From the NCBI RefSeq assembly GCF_900105995.1, contig NZ_LT629785.1, forward strand, positions 1,612,001 through 1,676,000: a stretch of DNA of 64,000 bases, read 5' to 3'. Source of the stretch: Pseudomonas pohangensis. GTDB lineage: Bacteria > Pseudomonadota > Gammaproteobacteria > Pseudomonadales > Pseudomonadaceae. The notes beneath the pieces were generated by a model that saw only the letters and a program-made list of their open reading frames with translations, was not told the origin of the DNA and ran no database searches. Each line of letters opens with the position of its first letter. Positions within the stretch are counted from its first letter, which is position 1. The translations under genes and the position numbers were made by a program. This document shows, piece by piece, positions 1 to 7,568 of this stretch.

Positions 1-17
1 AAATATACGACAGTTCG

Positions 18-33
18 CATAATGTATATTATG
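18..33. promoter_or_regulatory. AT-rich inverted repeat, possible operator
   Basis: The arms CATAAT (18-23) and ATTATG (28-33) flank a 4-base spacer. The first 50 bases are much more AT-rich than the rest of the window. The repeat looks like an operator for a GntR- or TetR-type regulator. No intact gene follows it in the window, so it may belong to a gene to the left or to the decayed sdhB copy at 251. The regulator is unknown. Confidence 0.35.
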
Positions 34-250
34 TTAAATTACGTATACGGATCAGTAGTCGCACCTCTGGCTTAAACCCTCGCCTGGACAAGATCGGCGC
101 ACCCATGCCCGGCTCTGGTTTGGCCAATGGCCGCGCCATACCTATGCTGAACATGGCTGTGCTTGCCTGCATGCTGCGTAACTGTCGTTCGCCAATTGTT
201 TGAATGATTGCAGTGTCTGCTCGTCGAAGACACGGAGGCTTATCCATCCG

Positions 251-463
251 GTGGCAATTGAAGTCCAGATCTATCGCTATCACCCTGAACAGGATCGGCG
301 GCCGCGACCAGGCCGATGCCGAGCGGCTGGCACGGCTGGAAGATCCCTTCAGTCTGTTTCGCTGCCGCAGCATCGGCAATTACGTCTGGGTTTGCCCAAA
401 GGGCCTGAATCCCATGGCCGCTATCGGAAAAATCCGTCAGGAACTGCTGGATAAGTCCACCTG
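251..463 (+). pseudogene. Decayed sdhB fragment (succinate dehydrogenase iron-sulfur subunit)
   Basis: Two pieces of an SdhB-like protein lie next to each other in different frames. Frame 2 from 251 reads VAIEVQIYRYHPEQD, matching the SdhB N-terminus (KLQVSVYRYNPEKD in the intact copy at 43015-43737). Frame 3 from about 295 reads ERLARLEDPFSLFRC and then VCPKGLNPMAAIGKIR, matching the last ~55 residues of SdhB. The middle ~165 residues, with the [2Fe-2S] domain and most cluster ligands, are absent. In the remaining cluster motif one Cys is Tyr (SIGNYVWVC against GIMNCVNVC). This is best read as a second sdhB copy reduced by an internal deletion and a frameshift. A longer frame runs on to 743 but overlaps the next gene and has no SdhB character after about 461. 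Confidence 0.8.
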
Positions 464-499
464 GTTCTGTGCACTGAATAACGCAGCTGATTTCGCCAT

Positions 500-1834
500 T
501 CAACGCACGGCCGCCAAATTGCGCAGCCGCCTGCCCATGACCTGCGGTTCAGCCCTTCCCTGCTCCAGCGCCTTGCACACAGCGCCGACCAGCAACCGAC
601 CTGCAGGCAGGATGCTCAAGGCGTGGCTATCCAGTTCCAGCAACCCATCGTCGGCCATCTGTTCCAGTACCGGCAGGCGCGCGGCAAGGAAGTCGCTGAA
701 CAACGGGCCAAAACGTGCGGCAAGGGCCTGCAGATCAACATGAAAATTACACAGCAAGGCTTCAGTGAAAATGTGTTGCAGCTGTTCTGGCGCAGCGCAG
801 TGGCGACCATGAAAAGCCGCCAGTTGGCCGATCTTCAGCTGTTCCTGATAGCTCGTTGCATCCCGCCGGTTCTGCAACTGCAGCGCGCCGATGTGGCTGA
901 CGGCTGCCATACCGAGACCAAGCAGATCGGCTGCCGGCTGACAGTGGTAGCCCAGCAGGCTGTGCCGCAGGGTGCCCTCCTCGCGGGCGCTGAGCAACGG
1001 ATCATCTTCCAGGACAAACTGACCCAGACCGAGGTAGCAATAACCGGCCGCATCCAACTGTTCGACCGCGTGCTGATGCATGGCCAGCTTGTCGGCTACG
1101 GCAGCTATCTGGAAGCTAGCCGAGCGCTGGACCACCCGGTAACGCTGCGGCGGGTGCGCGTAATCGAAGAGCAGGATCCGCTCCGGTTGCAGCTCGACAA
1201 TTGCCGCCACCTTGTTCCTGAAACTGGCCAGGCTTTGCCAGGCACGGCCATAGCCGAGATCAATATTCACCGAAGAAAAATGCAAGGCCCGCGCCGCTTC
1301 AATCAGCCAGCGGGTCCTGCGCGGATCACGGAAATTCACCACCACGCCGGGAGCTGGCGGGCAAGCGTCCGGTACGCCGATACTGATGTGGTTGAAGCCC
1401 AGCTCGCGCAGCATGCCCATGCTGGCCCAATCGGCCTGCGCCGGATCTACCTCGGCGCTGTCGGCGCCCAGTGGATTGGCTGGAATATTGAAACGTCGGC
1501 GCAAATGAGTCAGCAACCTCTGCAGTTGCCCGGCTTCGATTGCACCAGCAGCAAGATGCAGTCGCTGCACCGGCTGGTCATGTGCCAGATGGCAGCTGAG
1601 CAGGTCCGCTTCACGCGCCAGGCAATCAAGATAGCTGTCGCTGGCAGCGCTCTGTTCAGGCGGCAAACTGACCGCCAATTGCAGCGGACGGTGGCCATTG
1701 CGCAATTGGCGCAGCAGATCAAGCGCGGCAAAACCCTGCTGGAACTGGCTGACCGACGGGTAACCGCTACAGGTGGCCGCCGCATGCCCGTAGCGCTTGA
1801 TCAGTTGTCGGTTCCACTGGATATCTGCAGACAT
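500..1834 (-). CDS. HemN-like protein lacking the radical-SAM cysteines
   Basis: This 444-residue protein is clearly related to oxygen-independent coproporphyrinogen III oxidase along its whole length. Shared stretches with the true HemN at 5582-6970 include AEVDPAQ (EVDPRT), DYAHPP (SYAHLP), AAGYCYLGLGQFVLEDD (AAGYVYIGMDHFALPDD) and DLLGLGMAAVSHIG (DLIGLGVSSIGKVG). The segment aligned with HemN's CX3CX2C loop (PFCKSLCYYC) reads LAVSLPPEQ and has no cysteines. The SAM-binding GGGTP motif is replaced by AAGAI. It therefore cannot bind the catalytic [4Fe-4S] cluster and should not be a coproporphyrinogen oxidase. The frame is intact and an ANR/DNR box lies about 65 bases upstream, which argues for an expressed protein with another role, perhaps heme or porphyrin binding. 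Its function is unknown. It follows norR in the same direction. Confidence 0.85.
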   Translation of the reverse strand: MSADIQWNRQLIKRYGHAAATCSGYPSVSQFQQGFAALDLLRQLRNGHRPLQLAVSLPPEQSAASDSYLDCLAREADLLSCHLAHDQPVQRLHLAAGAIEAGQLQRLLTHLRRRFNIPANPLGADSAEVDPAQADWASMGMLRELGFNHISIGVPDACPPAPGVVVNFRDPRRTRWLIEAARALHFSSVNIDLGYGRAWQSLASFRNKVAAIVELQPERILLFDYAHPPQRYRVVQRSASFQIAAVADKLAMHQHAVEQLDAAGYCYLGLGQFVLEDDPLLSAREEGTLRHSLLGYHCQPAADLLGLGMAAVSHIGALQLQNRRDATSYQEQLKIGQLAAFHGRHCAAPEQLQHIFTEALLCNFHVDLQALAARFGPLFSDFLAARLPVLEQMADDGLLELDSHALSILPAGRLLVGAVCKALEQGRAEPQVMGRRLRNLAAVR

Positions 1835-1892
1835 AACGCTCTCCCGGCGCTTCGCTAGCCTGCAGTGTCACTGCGAACGGCGTTAAGGGTAC

Positions 1893-1906
1893 TTGACCTG
1901 AGTCAA
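1893..1906 (-). promoter_or_regulatory. ANR/DNR box upstream of the HemN-like gene
   Basis: TTGAC-CTGA-GTCAA is a perfect dyad of the FNR/ANR/DNR class (consensus TTGAT-N4-ATCAA), here with the C/G variant in both halves. It lies in the 87-base gap between norR and the HemN-like gene. Its centre is about 65 bases before the ATG at 1834, consistent with activation from -41.5. Confidence 0.65.
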
Positions 1907-1921
1907 CCCCGAGTGCATCAG

Positions 1922-3451
1922 CTACTTCAAACCCAGCCGGCGCGCCAGTTTATGCAGATTGCTGGGGTCCAGATCCAGGGCCCGTGCGGCGCTGGCCCAG
2001 TTGCCGGCAAAGGCTTCCAGAGCCTGCTGGATACTCTGCCGCTGGCAATTCTCGACACTCTCGCGCAATGCCCGGACACCTGTCTGCGCCGTTTCGTGCA
2101 CTGGTGTCGGTGTGATGGCCGCAGGCTGTTCAACCGAGCTATCCAGATCCAGCAGCTCCGGCTCTAGAGTAAGAATTTGCGTGCGACTGGCCCCGCGGCT
2201 GAGCAACTTGACCGCCGCGCGACTGATCACGTGTTCCAGTTCGCGCACATTGCCCGGCCAGGCATACGCAAGCATGGCGCGCTCCGCAGCCGGTGACAGA
2301 CGCATGCTGCGCAGGCCGAGACGCGCGCGATTGAGCTCGAGAAAATGCCCGGCAAGCATCAGTACATCCTGCTCGCGCTCACGCAGCGGCGGAATCGGCA
2401 CCGGGTAGACTGACAAGCGGTGGTACAGATCGGCGCGGAAATGGCCGTCACGGATACTGTCCGGCAGGTGCCGGTTGGTCGCCGCGATGATGCGCACATC
2501 GACATGCAACGGCTTGTCGGCACCCAGCCGCTGGATCTCGCCGTTCTGCAGCACACGCAGCAGCTTGGCCTGCACGCTCAGCGGCAGTTCACCGACTTCA
2601 TCAAGCAGCAGCGTGCCGCCATTGGCCGCATCGAAACGCCCGGGACGGTCGCTGGCTGCGCCGGAAAAGGCGCCCTTGACGTGGCCAAACAGCTCACTCT
2701 CGGCCAGCGATTCAGGCAACGCGGCGCAGTTGACCTGAATCAGCGGCTTATTGCTGCGCCTGGACAATGCATGAAGGCGCCGTGCAAACAGCTCCTTGCC
2801 TACCCCGGTTTCGCCCAGCAGCAACACCGGCAGTTCGGATACCGCGACCACTTCCAGTTCTGTCAACAAGTCACGGATAGCCGTACTCTGGCCGATGATC
2901 TCGCCTTCACCGGTTAGCTGCTGGGGGATTTGCCCCTCGCTGCGCGACAGACGCAGGCCCCGGGTTTCCTGTTCCAGGCGGGTTACCCGCACCGCTGCCT
3001 CAATGAGCAGGCTGTAACGCTGCAGGTCGCGCCGTGTGCCGCTGTCGAAGGTGCCCGGGTGCAGCGCATCCAGCGTCAGCGCACCCCACAGTTGCCCCTC
3101 GACATACAGGCTCATGCCCATGCAGTCATGCACCGGCAACGGCTCGCCGACGTGATTGTCGAGCAGCCCGTCATAGGGGTCGGACAAACGACTATCAGGT
3201 TCAAACCAGGTTGGTTCACGACTCGCCATGATCGCCGCCAGACGCGGATGCTGGGCAATCACAAAACGCCGGCCCAGCGCTTCATGCACCAGCCCTTCAG
3301 CTGCCACCGGACGCAGACTGTCACCGTCCAGACGCAGCAGGCCCACCGCGCCACAGTTGAAGCGTTCACGCAGGGTGCTGACCAGACGCTGCAGGCGTAC
3401 GGCATTCGGCAAATCGACCAGCAAATCGGCAAGCAGGCTTTCTTCCAGCAT
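1922..3451 (-). CDS. norR: NorR, nitric-oxide-responsive sigma-54 activator
   Basis: This 509-residue enhancer-binding protein has the NorR layout. An N-terminal GAF domain (about 1-170) carries the non-heme iron NO sensor in known NorR proteins. A AAA+ domain follows, with Walker A GETGVGKE (213-220), the sigma-54 contact loop GAFSGA (260-265), Walker B LLLDEVGEL (about 281) and a RADLYHRL segment. A Fis-type helix-turn-helix ends the protein (about 468-509). The contact loop has Ser where the usual motif is GAFTGA. The gene is divergent from ytfE. Three GGT-N7-ACC sites lie at 3452-3507 and one overlaps its own start, so it probably represses itself while activating ytfE. Orthologues at other loci control norVW, hmp/fhp or norB; here the adjacent target is ytfE. 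Confidence 0.93.
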   Translation of the reverse strand: MLEESLLADLLVDLPNAVRLQRLVSTLRERFNCGAVGLLRLDGDSLRPVAAEGLVHEALGRRFVIAQHPRLAAIMASREPTWFEPDSRLSDPYDGLLDNHVGEPLPVHDCMGMSLYVEGQLWGALTLDALHPGTFDSGTRRDLQRYSLLIEAAVRVTRLEQETRGLRLSRSEGQIPQQLTGEGEIIGQSTAIRDLLTELEVVAVSELPVLLLGETGVGKELFARRLHALSRRSNKPLIQVNCAALPESLAESELFGHVKGAFSGAASDRPGRFDAANGGTLLLDEVGELPLSVQAKLLRVLQNGEIQRLGADKPLHVDVRIIAATNRHLPDSIRDGHFRADLYHRLSVYPVPIPPLREREQDVLMLAGHFLELNRARLGLRSMRLSPAAERAMLAYAWPGNVRELEHVISRAAVKLLSRGASRTQILTLEPELLDLDSSVEQPAAITPTPVHETAQTGVRALRESVENCQRQSIQQALEAFAGNWASAARALDLDPSNLHKLARRLGLK

Positions 3452-3507
3452 GGTTATTTATACCCATATGGTTTTAATTACCCTAACAAACCCGGGTAAT
3501 TAAAACC
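3452..3507. promoter_or_regulatory. Three NorR enhancer sites
   Basis: Three copies of GGT-N7-ACC occur. Their GT...AC cores are at 3453-3463 (TATTTAT spacer), 3471-3481 (TTTAATT) and 3496-3506 (AATTAAA). The second and third sit in a perfect 16-base inverted repeat (arms 3468-3483 and 3494-3509, 10-base spacer). The core GT-N7-AC is the published NorR recognition sequence, and three sites are also used at E. coli norVW. The first site abuts the norR start codon (3449-3451). The sites lie about 70-120 bases before the inferred ytfE transcription start, where sigma-54 enhancers are expected. Confidence 0.8.
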
Positions 3508-3546
3508 ATGCATAAAAATAATCCGTTAAATATCAGCATGTTATAT

Positions 3547-3563
3547 TTGGCATGCAAACTGCA
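3547..3563 (+). promoter_or_regulatory. Sigma-54 promoter of ytfE
   Basis: TTGGCATGCAAACTGCA matches the -24/-12 element (TTGGCAC-N5-TTGC), with GG and GC separated by exactly 10 bases. The one weak position is CTGC for TTGC. Transcription would begin near 3574, about 30 bases before the ytfE start at 3605. Together with the upstream NorR sites it forms a complete NorR/sigma-54 control region. Confidence 0.72.
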
Positions 3564-3604
3564 AAACATGACAGCAAAGCCTCTTACCAGCCAAGGAAAC
3601 TGTC

Positions 3605-4288
3605 ATGAACCACAACCTGTTGCAGCAGACACTCGGCAACATCGCCTGCGAGCTACCCGGCGCTACACGCATTTTTCATGCGCACAAGCTCGACTTCTGT
3701 TGTGGCGGCCAGTTGAGTCTGAGCGAGGCTGCCGCGCGCCGCGGCATCGACGCTGAAGCCATCGCCGACGAGTTGCAAGCACTGGGCGCGCTCAAAGCTG
3801 AAGCGGTGGATTGGCGCACTGCGCCGGATGCCGAACTGATCAGCCATATCCTCGAGCGTTATCACGCCCGTCATCGCCTGCAGCTGCCCGAGCTGATCCG
3901 ACTGGCGCAGCGCGTGGAGCAGGTGCATGGCGACCGCGATGATTGCCCCGCCGGTCTCACCGACCTGCTGCGCTACATGCAGCAGGAACTGGAAAGCCAC
4001 ATGCTCAAGGAGGAGCACATTCTGTTCCCGGCATTGCTCGACGGCATGGGCCTGCAGGCCACGGCACCGATCTCGGTAATGCGCATGGAACACGAGCAGC
4101 ACGGCGCCGCCTTGCAGCGCTTGTTCGAACTGACACAGCAAATCACCCCACCGGCGAATGCCTGCAATACCTGGCGCGCCCTGTATAGCGGCCTCGACGA
4201 ATTCGTCCGCGATCTGATGCAGCACATTCATCTGGAGAACAACGTGCTGTTCAGCAACGCCCTCAACCCGACCAGACAATCGCTATGA
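3605..4288 (+). CDS. ytfE: YtfE/RIC (DnrN) di-iron iron-sulfur-cluster repair protein
   Basis: This 227-residue protein belongs to the RIC family (YtfE, ScdA, DnrN). These are hemerythrin-like di-iron proteins that restore iron-sulfur clusters damaged by nitric oxide. The N-terminal ScdA domain has the conserved DFCCGG motif (about residues 30-35). The rest is a hemerythrin four-helix domain with the expected spaced His and Glu ligands: ERYHARHR, ESHMLKEEHILFP, MEHEQHG and HIHLENNVLF. The start has an AAGGAAA site just upstream. Its stop overlaps the next ATG (ATGA). The sigma-54 promoter and NorR sites before it predict NO induction, and its neighbours dnr and hemN fit that role. Confidence 0.93.
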   Translation: MNHNLLQQTLGNIACELPGATRIFHAHKLDFCCGGQLSLSEAAARRGIDAEAIADELQALGALKAEAVDWRTAPDAELISHILERYHARHRLQLPELIRLAQRVEQVHGDRDDCPAGLTDLLRYMQQELESHMLKEEHILFPALLDGMGLQATAPISVMRMEHEQHGAALQRLFELTQQITPPANACNTWRALYSGLDEFVRDLMQHIHLENNVLFSNALNPTRQSL

Positions 4289-4413
4289 GCGCTACAGCAA
4301 AGCCGCTGGGCAACAGCCCCATGAGCCAGGTTCTGCAGCCACTGCTGTGGTTCCTGCTGATGGCTTCGACTTTGGCCTGCGCCAGTCACTTTGCGCTGGA
4401 CATGGTCCGTTAG
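4285..4413 (+). CDS. 42-residue single-pass membrane peptide
   Basis: The frame begins at an ATG that overlaps the ytfE stop codon (ATGA), the usual sign of translational coupling. It ends at TAG 4411-4413. The product starts MSATAKPLGN and has a polar first 15 residues. One hydrophobic helix follows (about 16-34, LQPLLWFLLMASTLACAS), then a short tail ending LDMVR. I do not recognise the family. Coupling to ytfE and its place before dnr suggest production under NO stress. It could be an assembly factor or small subunit for a membrane heme or copper enzyme, but nothing in the sequence proves this. Confidence 0.55.
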   Translation: MSATAKPLGNSPMSQVLQPLLWFLLMASTLACASHFALDMVR

Positions 4414-4484
4414 CCCGCACCTGGCAGCAAGAGATTCGAGCCGCTTGCCGGCACGAACGACACCACCGATTAAGGATGACAGTT

Positions 4485-5168
4485 ATGGTGCTGCACCGCA
4501 TACATCAACAGATACTTCGCAGCCATCACCTCTTCGAGCCCTTGAGCGAAGAGCAGATGGAAGAGCTGATGGGCAACAGTCAGCTGCTCAATATCGACAA
4601 GGGCGCGCCGCTGTTTCTGCAGGGCGAGCCCGCCAGTTCGTTCTATTTCATTATCAGTGGCTCGGTGAAGGTTTACCGCCTGGCTGCCGATGGCCAGGAA
4701 AAAGTCTTTGACGTCATCAACGCGCGCCAGACCGTGGCCGAAGCCATGTTGCTGACGGACTCGGCGGACTACAGTGCCTGTGCCGAAGCACTCGAACCAA
4801 CCCAGCTGTACCGCCTGCCCAGCAACGTGTACCTGCACCTGTTGCAAAACAACAACCGTCTGGCCTTCGCCCTGCTTGGACGCCTCTCCGGGCGCATGCA
4901 GCAGCGCCTGAACGAGATCGAAACCCTGTCCCTGAAAAATGCCACCCACCGCGTGGTGCGCTACCTGCTCAATCAGCTGGGCCAGTGTCAGGAGAGCGTC
5001 ACCAGTTTCAATCTGCCGATGGCCAAACAGTTGATCGCCGGCCATCTGTCGATCCAGCCCGAGACCTTCTCGCGGGTCATCCGCCGTCTGGCGGACGAGC
5101 AGGTGATCAGCCAGAGCGGTCGTCAGATCAACATTCTCAACCGTTTTCGACTGGAACAGTTCGAGTGA
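4485..5168 (+). CDS. dnr: Dnr, CRP/FNR-family nitric-oxide regulator of denitrification
   Basis: This 227-residue regulator resembles Pseudomonas Dnr closely. Shared stretches include HHLFEPLS near the N-terminus, QGEPASSFYFIISGSVK in the cyclic-nucleotide-like sensor domain, and SLKNATHRVVRYLL before the DNA-binding domain. The helix-turn-helix has AGHLSIQPETFSRVIRRL. It lacks the N-terminal cysteine cluster of FNR/ANR, so it is not an oxygen sensor. Dnr proteins use heme to sense NO and bind FNR-like boxes. The ATG at 4485 is chosen because AAGGAT lies 8 bases upstream and the protein then starts like known Dnr. Matching boxes precede norQ, norC, nosR and the HemN-like gene. Confidence 0.93.
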   Translation: MVLHRIHQQILRSHHLFEPLSEEQMEELMGNSQLLNIDKGAPLFLQGEPASSFYFIISGSVKVYRLAADGQEKVFDVINARQTVAEAMLLTDSADYSACAEALEPTQLYRLPSNVYLHLLQNNNRLAFALLGRLSGRMQQRLNEIETLSLKNATHRVVRYLLNQLGQCQESVTSFNLPMAKQLIAGHLSIQPETFSRVIRRLADEQVISQSGRQINILNRFRLEQFE

Positions 5169-5177
5169 GGACTCGTC

Positions 5178-5369
5178 ATGACTAACTGCCTGTATTGCCA
5201 GTGTGACAACCCGGACAATGCCGCTGACTGCCACAACTGCGGCATGCTCCTGCCCAGCCGGAGCCAGTTTGCCGCAGAGCGGCGCGAACGCCGCTTCATC
5301 TGGTTCTGTGCCGCCCTGACGGTGTTTTGCCTGGTCATGTCAATCTGGCTGCCGCGTGCATTGTCCTGA
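5178..5369 (+). CDS. dnrP: DnrP-like small zinc-ribbon membrane protein
   Basis: This 63-residue protein begins 9 bases after dnr, behind a GAGGA site. The first 25 residues carry two cysteine pairs, CLYC and CHNC, spaced as in a zinc ribbon. A charged stretch (AAERRERR) leads into one membrane helix (about 41-58). Small proteins of this shape are annotated DnrP in Pseudomonas because they follow dnr; their function is not established. The ribbon should face the cytoplasm. It is probably co-transcribed with dnr. Confidence 0.75.
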   Translation: MTNCLYCQCDNPDNAADCHNCGMLLPSRSQFAAERRERRFIWFCAALTVFCLVMSIWLPRALS

Positions 5370-5581
5370 GCACTGTCGGGCCCATTGCACAGGCAAGGAG
5401 TGGGTCAGGCTTTGTTCCGGCAGGACTACCCTCTTCCCTGGTGAGCGCTGCTGATTTCCGCAAAGTGGGTACTCGCGAGTCGCGAGGCAGGCGCAGCAAG
5501 GGTATATTGCCGCCCCGCGTGCAAGGCCGCTTACGGCCACTGCAGCGCCCTGTTCTGTTTTGATGTTTCGAGGTGATTCCA

Positions 5582-6970
5582 ATGGCGCAGCCCCTGTATT
5601 TCAATCGTGCTCTGGTCGAGAAATACGACCGGCCGGGCCCGCGCTACACCTCTTACCCGACCGCGCCACAGTTCCATTCGGCGTTTGCCGAGGACGATTA
5701 CCGTAGCGCCGCACGGGCCAGCAATCAGCTGGCCACGCCCAAGGACTTGTCGCTGTATATCCACATCCCGTTCTGCAAGAGCCTCTGTTATTACTGCGCC
5801 TGCAACAAGATCATCACCCAGAAGACCCATCGCGCGGTCGAGTACCTCGACTACCTGAAGCGCGAGATCGCCATGCAGGCAGCGCTGTTTGATCCGACCC
5901 GTAAATTGACCCAGCTGCATTTTGGCGGTGGCACGCCGACCTATCTGAGCAGCGCGCAACTGGGCGAACTGATGGACTGTCTGCATCAGGCGTTCAATCT
6001 GGATGACAGCGATGAGCATGAGTTTTCCATCGAGGTCGATCCGCGCACCATCAGCCGCGAGCGCATCGCCGAGCTGCGCGCCCAGGGCTTCAATCGCCTG
6101 AGTTTCGGCGTGCAGGATTTTGACGAAAAGGTGCAGGCGGCGGTCAACCGGCTGCAGAGCGAACAGCAGATCTACGATCTGCTGGCAGCGGCCCGCGAAG
6201 CGCGCTTCAAGTCGGTGTCGGTGGACCTGATCTACGGCCTGCCACTGCAGACCGTGGCCAGTTTCGACACTACGCTGGGCAAGATCATCGCCCTGCGCCC
6301 GGACCGTATCGCTGCCTACAGTTATGCCCACCTGCCCTCGCTGGTACGTGCCCAGCGGCTGATCCGCCGCGAGGACATGCCGCCACCGGAACGCAAGATG
6401 GAACTGCTGGAGCTGACCATCGAACGCCTGACTGCCGCCGGCTACGTGTATATCGGCATGGATCACTTCGCCCTGCCGGACGATGAGCTGGCTCTGGCGC
6501 GCGCCAACGGCACCCTGCAGCGCAATTTCCAGGGCTACTCGACCCACGCCGATTGCGATCTGATCGGGCTTGGCGTGTCGTCCATCGGCAAGGTTGGCGA
6601 CAGCTACAGCCAGAGCGTCAAGGAACTCTCGCAGTACTACGCACGGATCGATCAGGGCCTGCTGCCGGTGCATCGTGGCTATGGCCTGAATGCCGATGAC
6701 CGCCTGCGGCGTGAGGTGATCAGTGATCTGATGTGCCACGGACGGATTGATTTCGCGCGCATCGAGGCGCGCCATGGCATCAGTTTCAGGGACTACTTCG
6801 CCGATGCGCTGGCCAGTCTGGATGAACACGTGGCGGATCAGCTGGTGCAGATCGAAGACGCTGCCCTGCAGCTGCTGCCGCAGGGCTGGCTGATGCTGCG
6901 CAGTGTGGCGATGGCCTTTGATGCCTATCTGGGCGACAGTCAGAAAGGCAATTTTTCGCGCACGGTGTGA
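5582..6970 (+). CDS. hemN: HemN, oxygen-independent coproporphyrinogen III oxidase
   Basis: HemN converts coproporphyrinogen III to protoporphyrinogen IX without oxygen, using radical SAM chemistry. It is needed for heme synthesis during denitrification. The 462-residue protein has the CX3CX2C cluster motif at Cys65, Cys69 and Cys72 (PFCKSLCYYCACNK), GGGTP for SAM binding at about 115-119, and the C-terminal HemN domain. Length matches the family. The ATG at 5582 follows a GAGGTG site; an in-frame GTG at 5573 lies within that site. It is separated from dnrP by 212 bases in which I find no clear ANR/DNR box. The copy at 500-1834 is its degenerate relative. Confidence 0.96.
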   Translation: MAQPLYFNRALVEKYDRPGPRYTSYPTAPQFHSAFAEDDYRSAARASNQLATPKDLSLYIHIPFCKSLCYYCACNKIITQKTHRAVEYLDYLKREIAMQAALFDPTRKLTQLHFGGGTPTYLSSAQLGELMDCLHQAFNLDDSDEHEFSIEVDPRTISRERIAELRAQGFNRLSFGVQDFDEKVQAAVNRLQSEQQIYDLLAAAREARFKSVSVDLIYGLPLQTVASFDTTLGKIIALRPDRIAAYSYAHLPSLVRAQRLIRREDMPPPERKMELLELTIERLTAAGYVYIGMDHFALPDDELALARANGTLQRNFQGYSTHADCDLIGLGVSSIGKVGDSYSQSVKELSQYYARIDQGLLPVHRGYGLNADDRLRREVISDLMCHGRIDFARIEARHGISFRDYFADALASLDEHVADQLVQIEDAALQLLPQGWLMLRSVAMAFDAYLGDSQKGNFSRTV

Positions 6971-7027
6971 TGCCTTGGCGGGTGTGTGGTAACGCAGGAT
7001 GTGCTTTAGGCCATGGTAATTGCCGCT

Positions 7028-7046
7028 GGTGGGCTGAAGCCCACCC
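7028..7046. repeat. REP-like palindrome, GGTGGGCT type
   Basis: GGTGGGCTGAAGCCCACCC is a short imperfect palindrome between hemN and the CopD-like gene. The same motif occurs twice more at 14385-14440. It is an intergenic repeat of REP type. Confidence 0.65.
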
Positions 7047-7102
7047 TATGCTCGCCCTACGCCCGCCCAGTGCGCTCTAGCGGCTGAACAGGAGAAATTG
7101 CA

Positions 7103-7543
7103 GTGTGGTATGCCCTGTTACATGTGTTGCATCTGCTGGCGGCGATCGCCTTTATCGGCGTGGTGTTTTTCCAGCTGGTGATTCTGGCCAAAGTCAGGAC
7201 GCAGGTCGAACCTGCTGCCTTGCCTGACCTGGATATCGCGCTGAGTGCGCGTATCCGCACGGTGCTGCACTGGGTGGTAGTGCTGCTGTATGGCGCCGGG
7301 CTGGGGCTGGCCTGGCAATACCGGCAAGCGCTGGGTGCGCCGTTTTCCAGCAGTTTCGCCACCCTGTTGACGCTGAAGATCGCTCTGGCGCTGGCTGTGT
7401 TTGTCAGCTACGGCGCACTGGCCCTGTTGCTGCGCAGCGGCCGCATGACCCCGGCGCTGTATCGCAAACTGCACTGGGCAGTGCTGGCACAGATGCTGGC
7501 GATCGTGGTGCTGGCCAAGGCCATGTTCTACGCCCACTGGTAG
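7103..7543 (+). CDS. CopD-like four-helix membrane protein
   Basis: This 146-residue protein has four predicted membrane helices (about 3-28, 53-74, 85-108 and 121-142). Histidines begin three of them (LLHVLHLL, VLHWVVV, KLHWAVL), as in the CopD and related heme- or copper-associated families. A GGAGAAA site lies upstream of the start. The fold assignment rests on hydrophobic pattern and His positions only. Its place after hemN suggests a link to heme or copper handling, but no substrate can be read from the sequence. Confidence 0.6.
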   Translation: MWYALLHVLHLLAAIAFIGVVFFQLVILAKVRTQVEPAALPDLDIALSARIRTVLHWVVVLLYGAGLGLAWQYRQALGAPFSSSFATLLTLKIALALAVFVSYGALALLLRSGRMTPALYRKLHWAVLAQMLAIVVLAKAMFYAHW

Positions 7544-7568
7544 CCCGGCACGCTGGATTGGCGCTGTA

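Noticed and set aside
204..743. Open frame of 179 codons at the left edge
   Set aside because: Only residues about 30-86 look like protein (SdhB). The rest is antisense to the HemN-like gene, so it is recorded as a pseudogene fragment.
623..1858. Long plus-strand frame opposite the HemN-like gene
   Set aside because: It is an antisense shadow with no family features; the minus-strand frame has clear HemN homology.
5370..5581. ANR/DNR box before hemN
   Set aside because: I searched the 212-base gap for TTGAT/C-N4-A/GTCAA and found no acceptable match.
5531..6829. 432-codon minus-strand frame opposite hemN
   Set aside because: Low-complexity shadow of a GC-rich gene; hemN itself carries all motifs.
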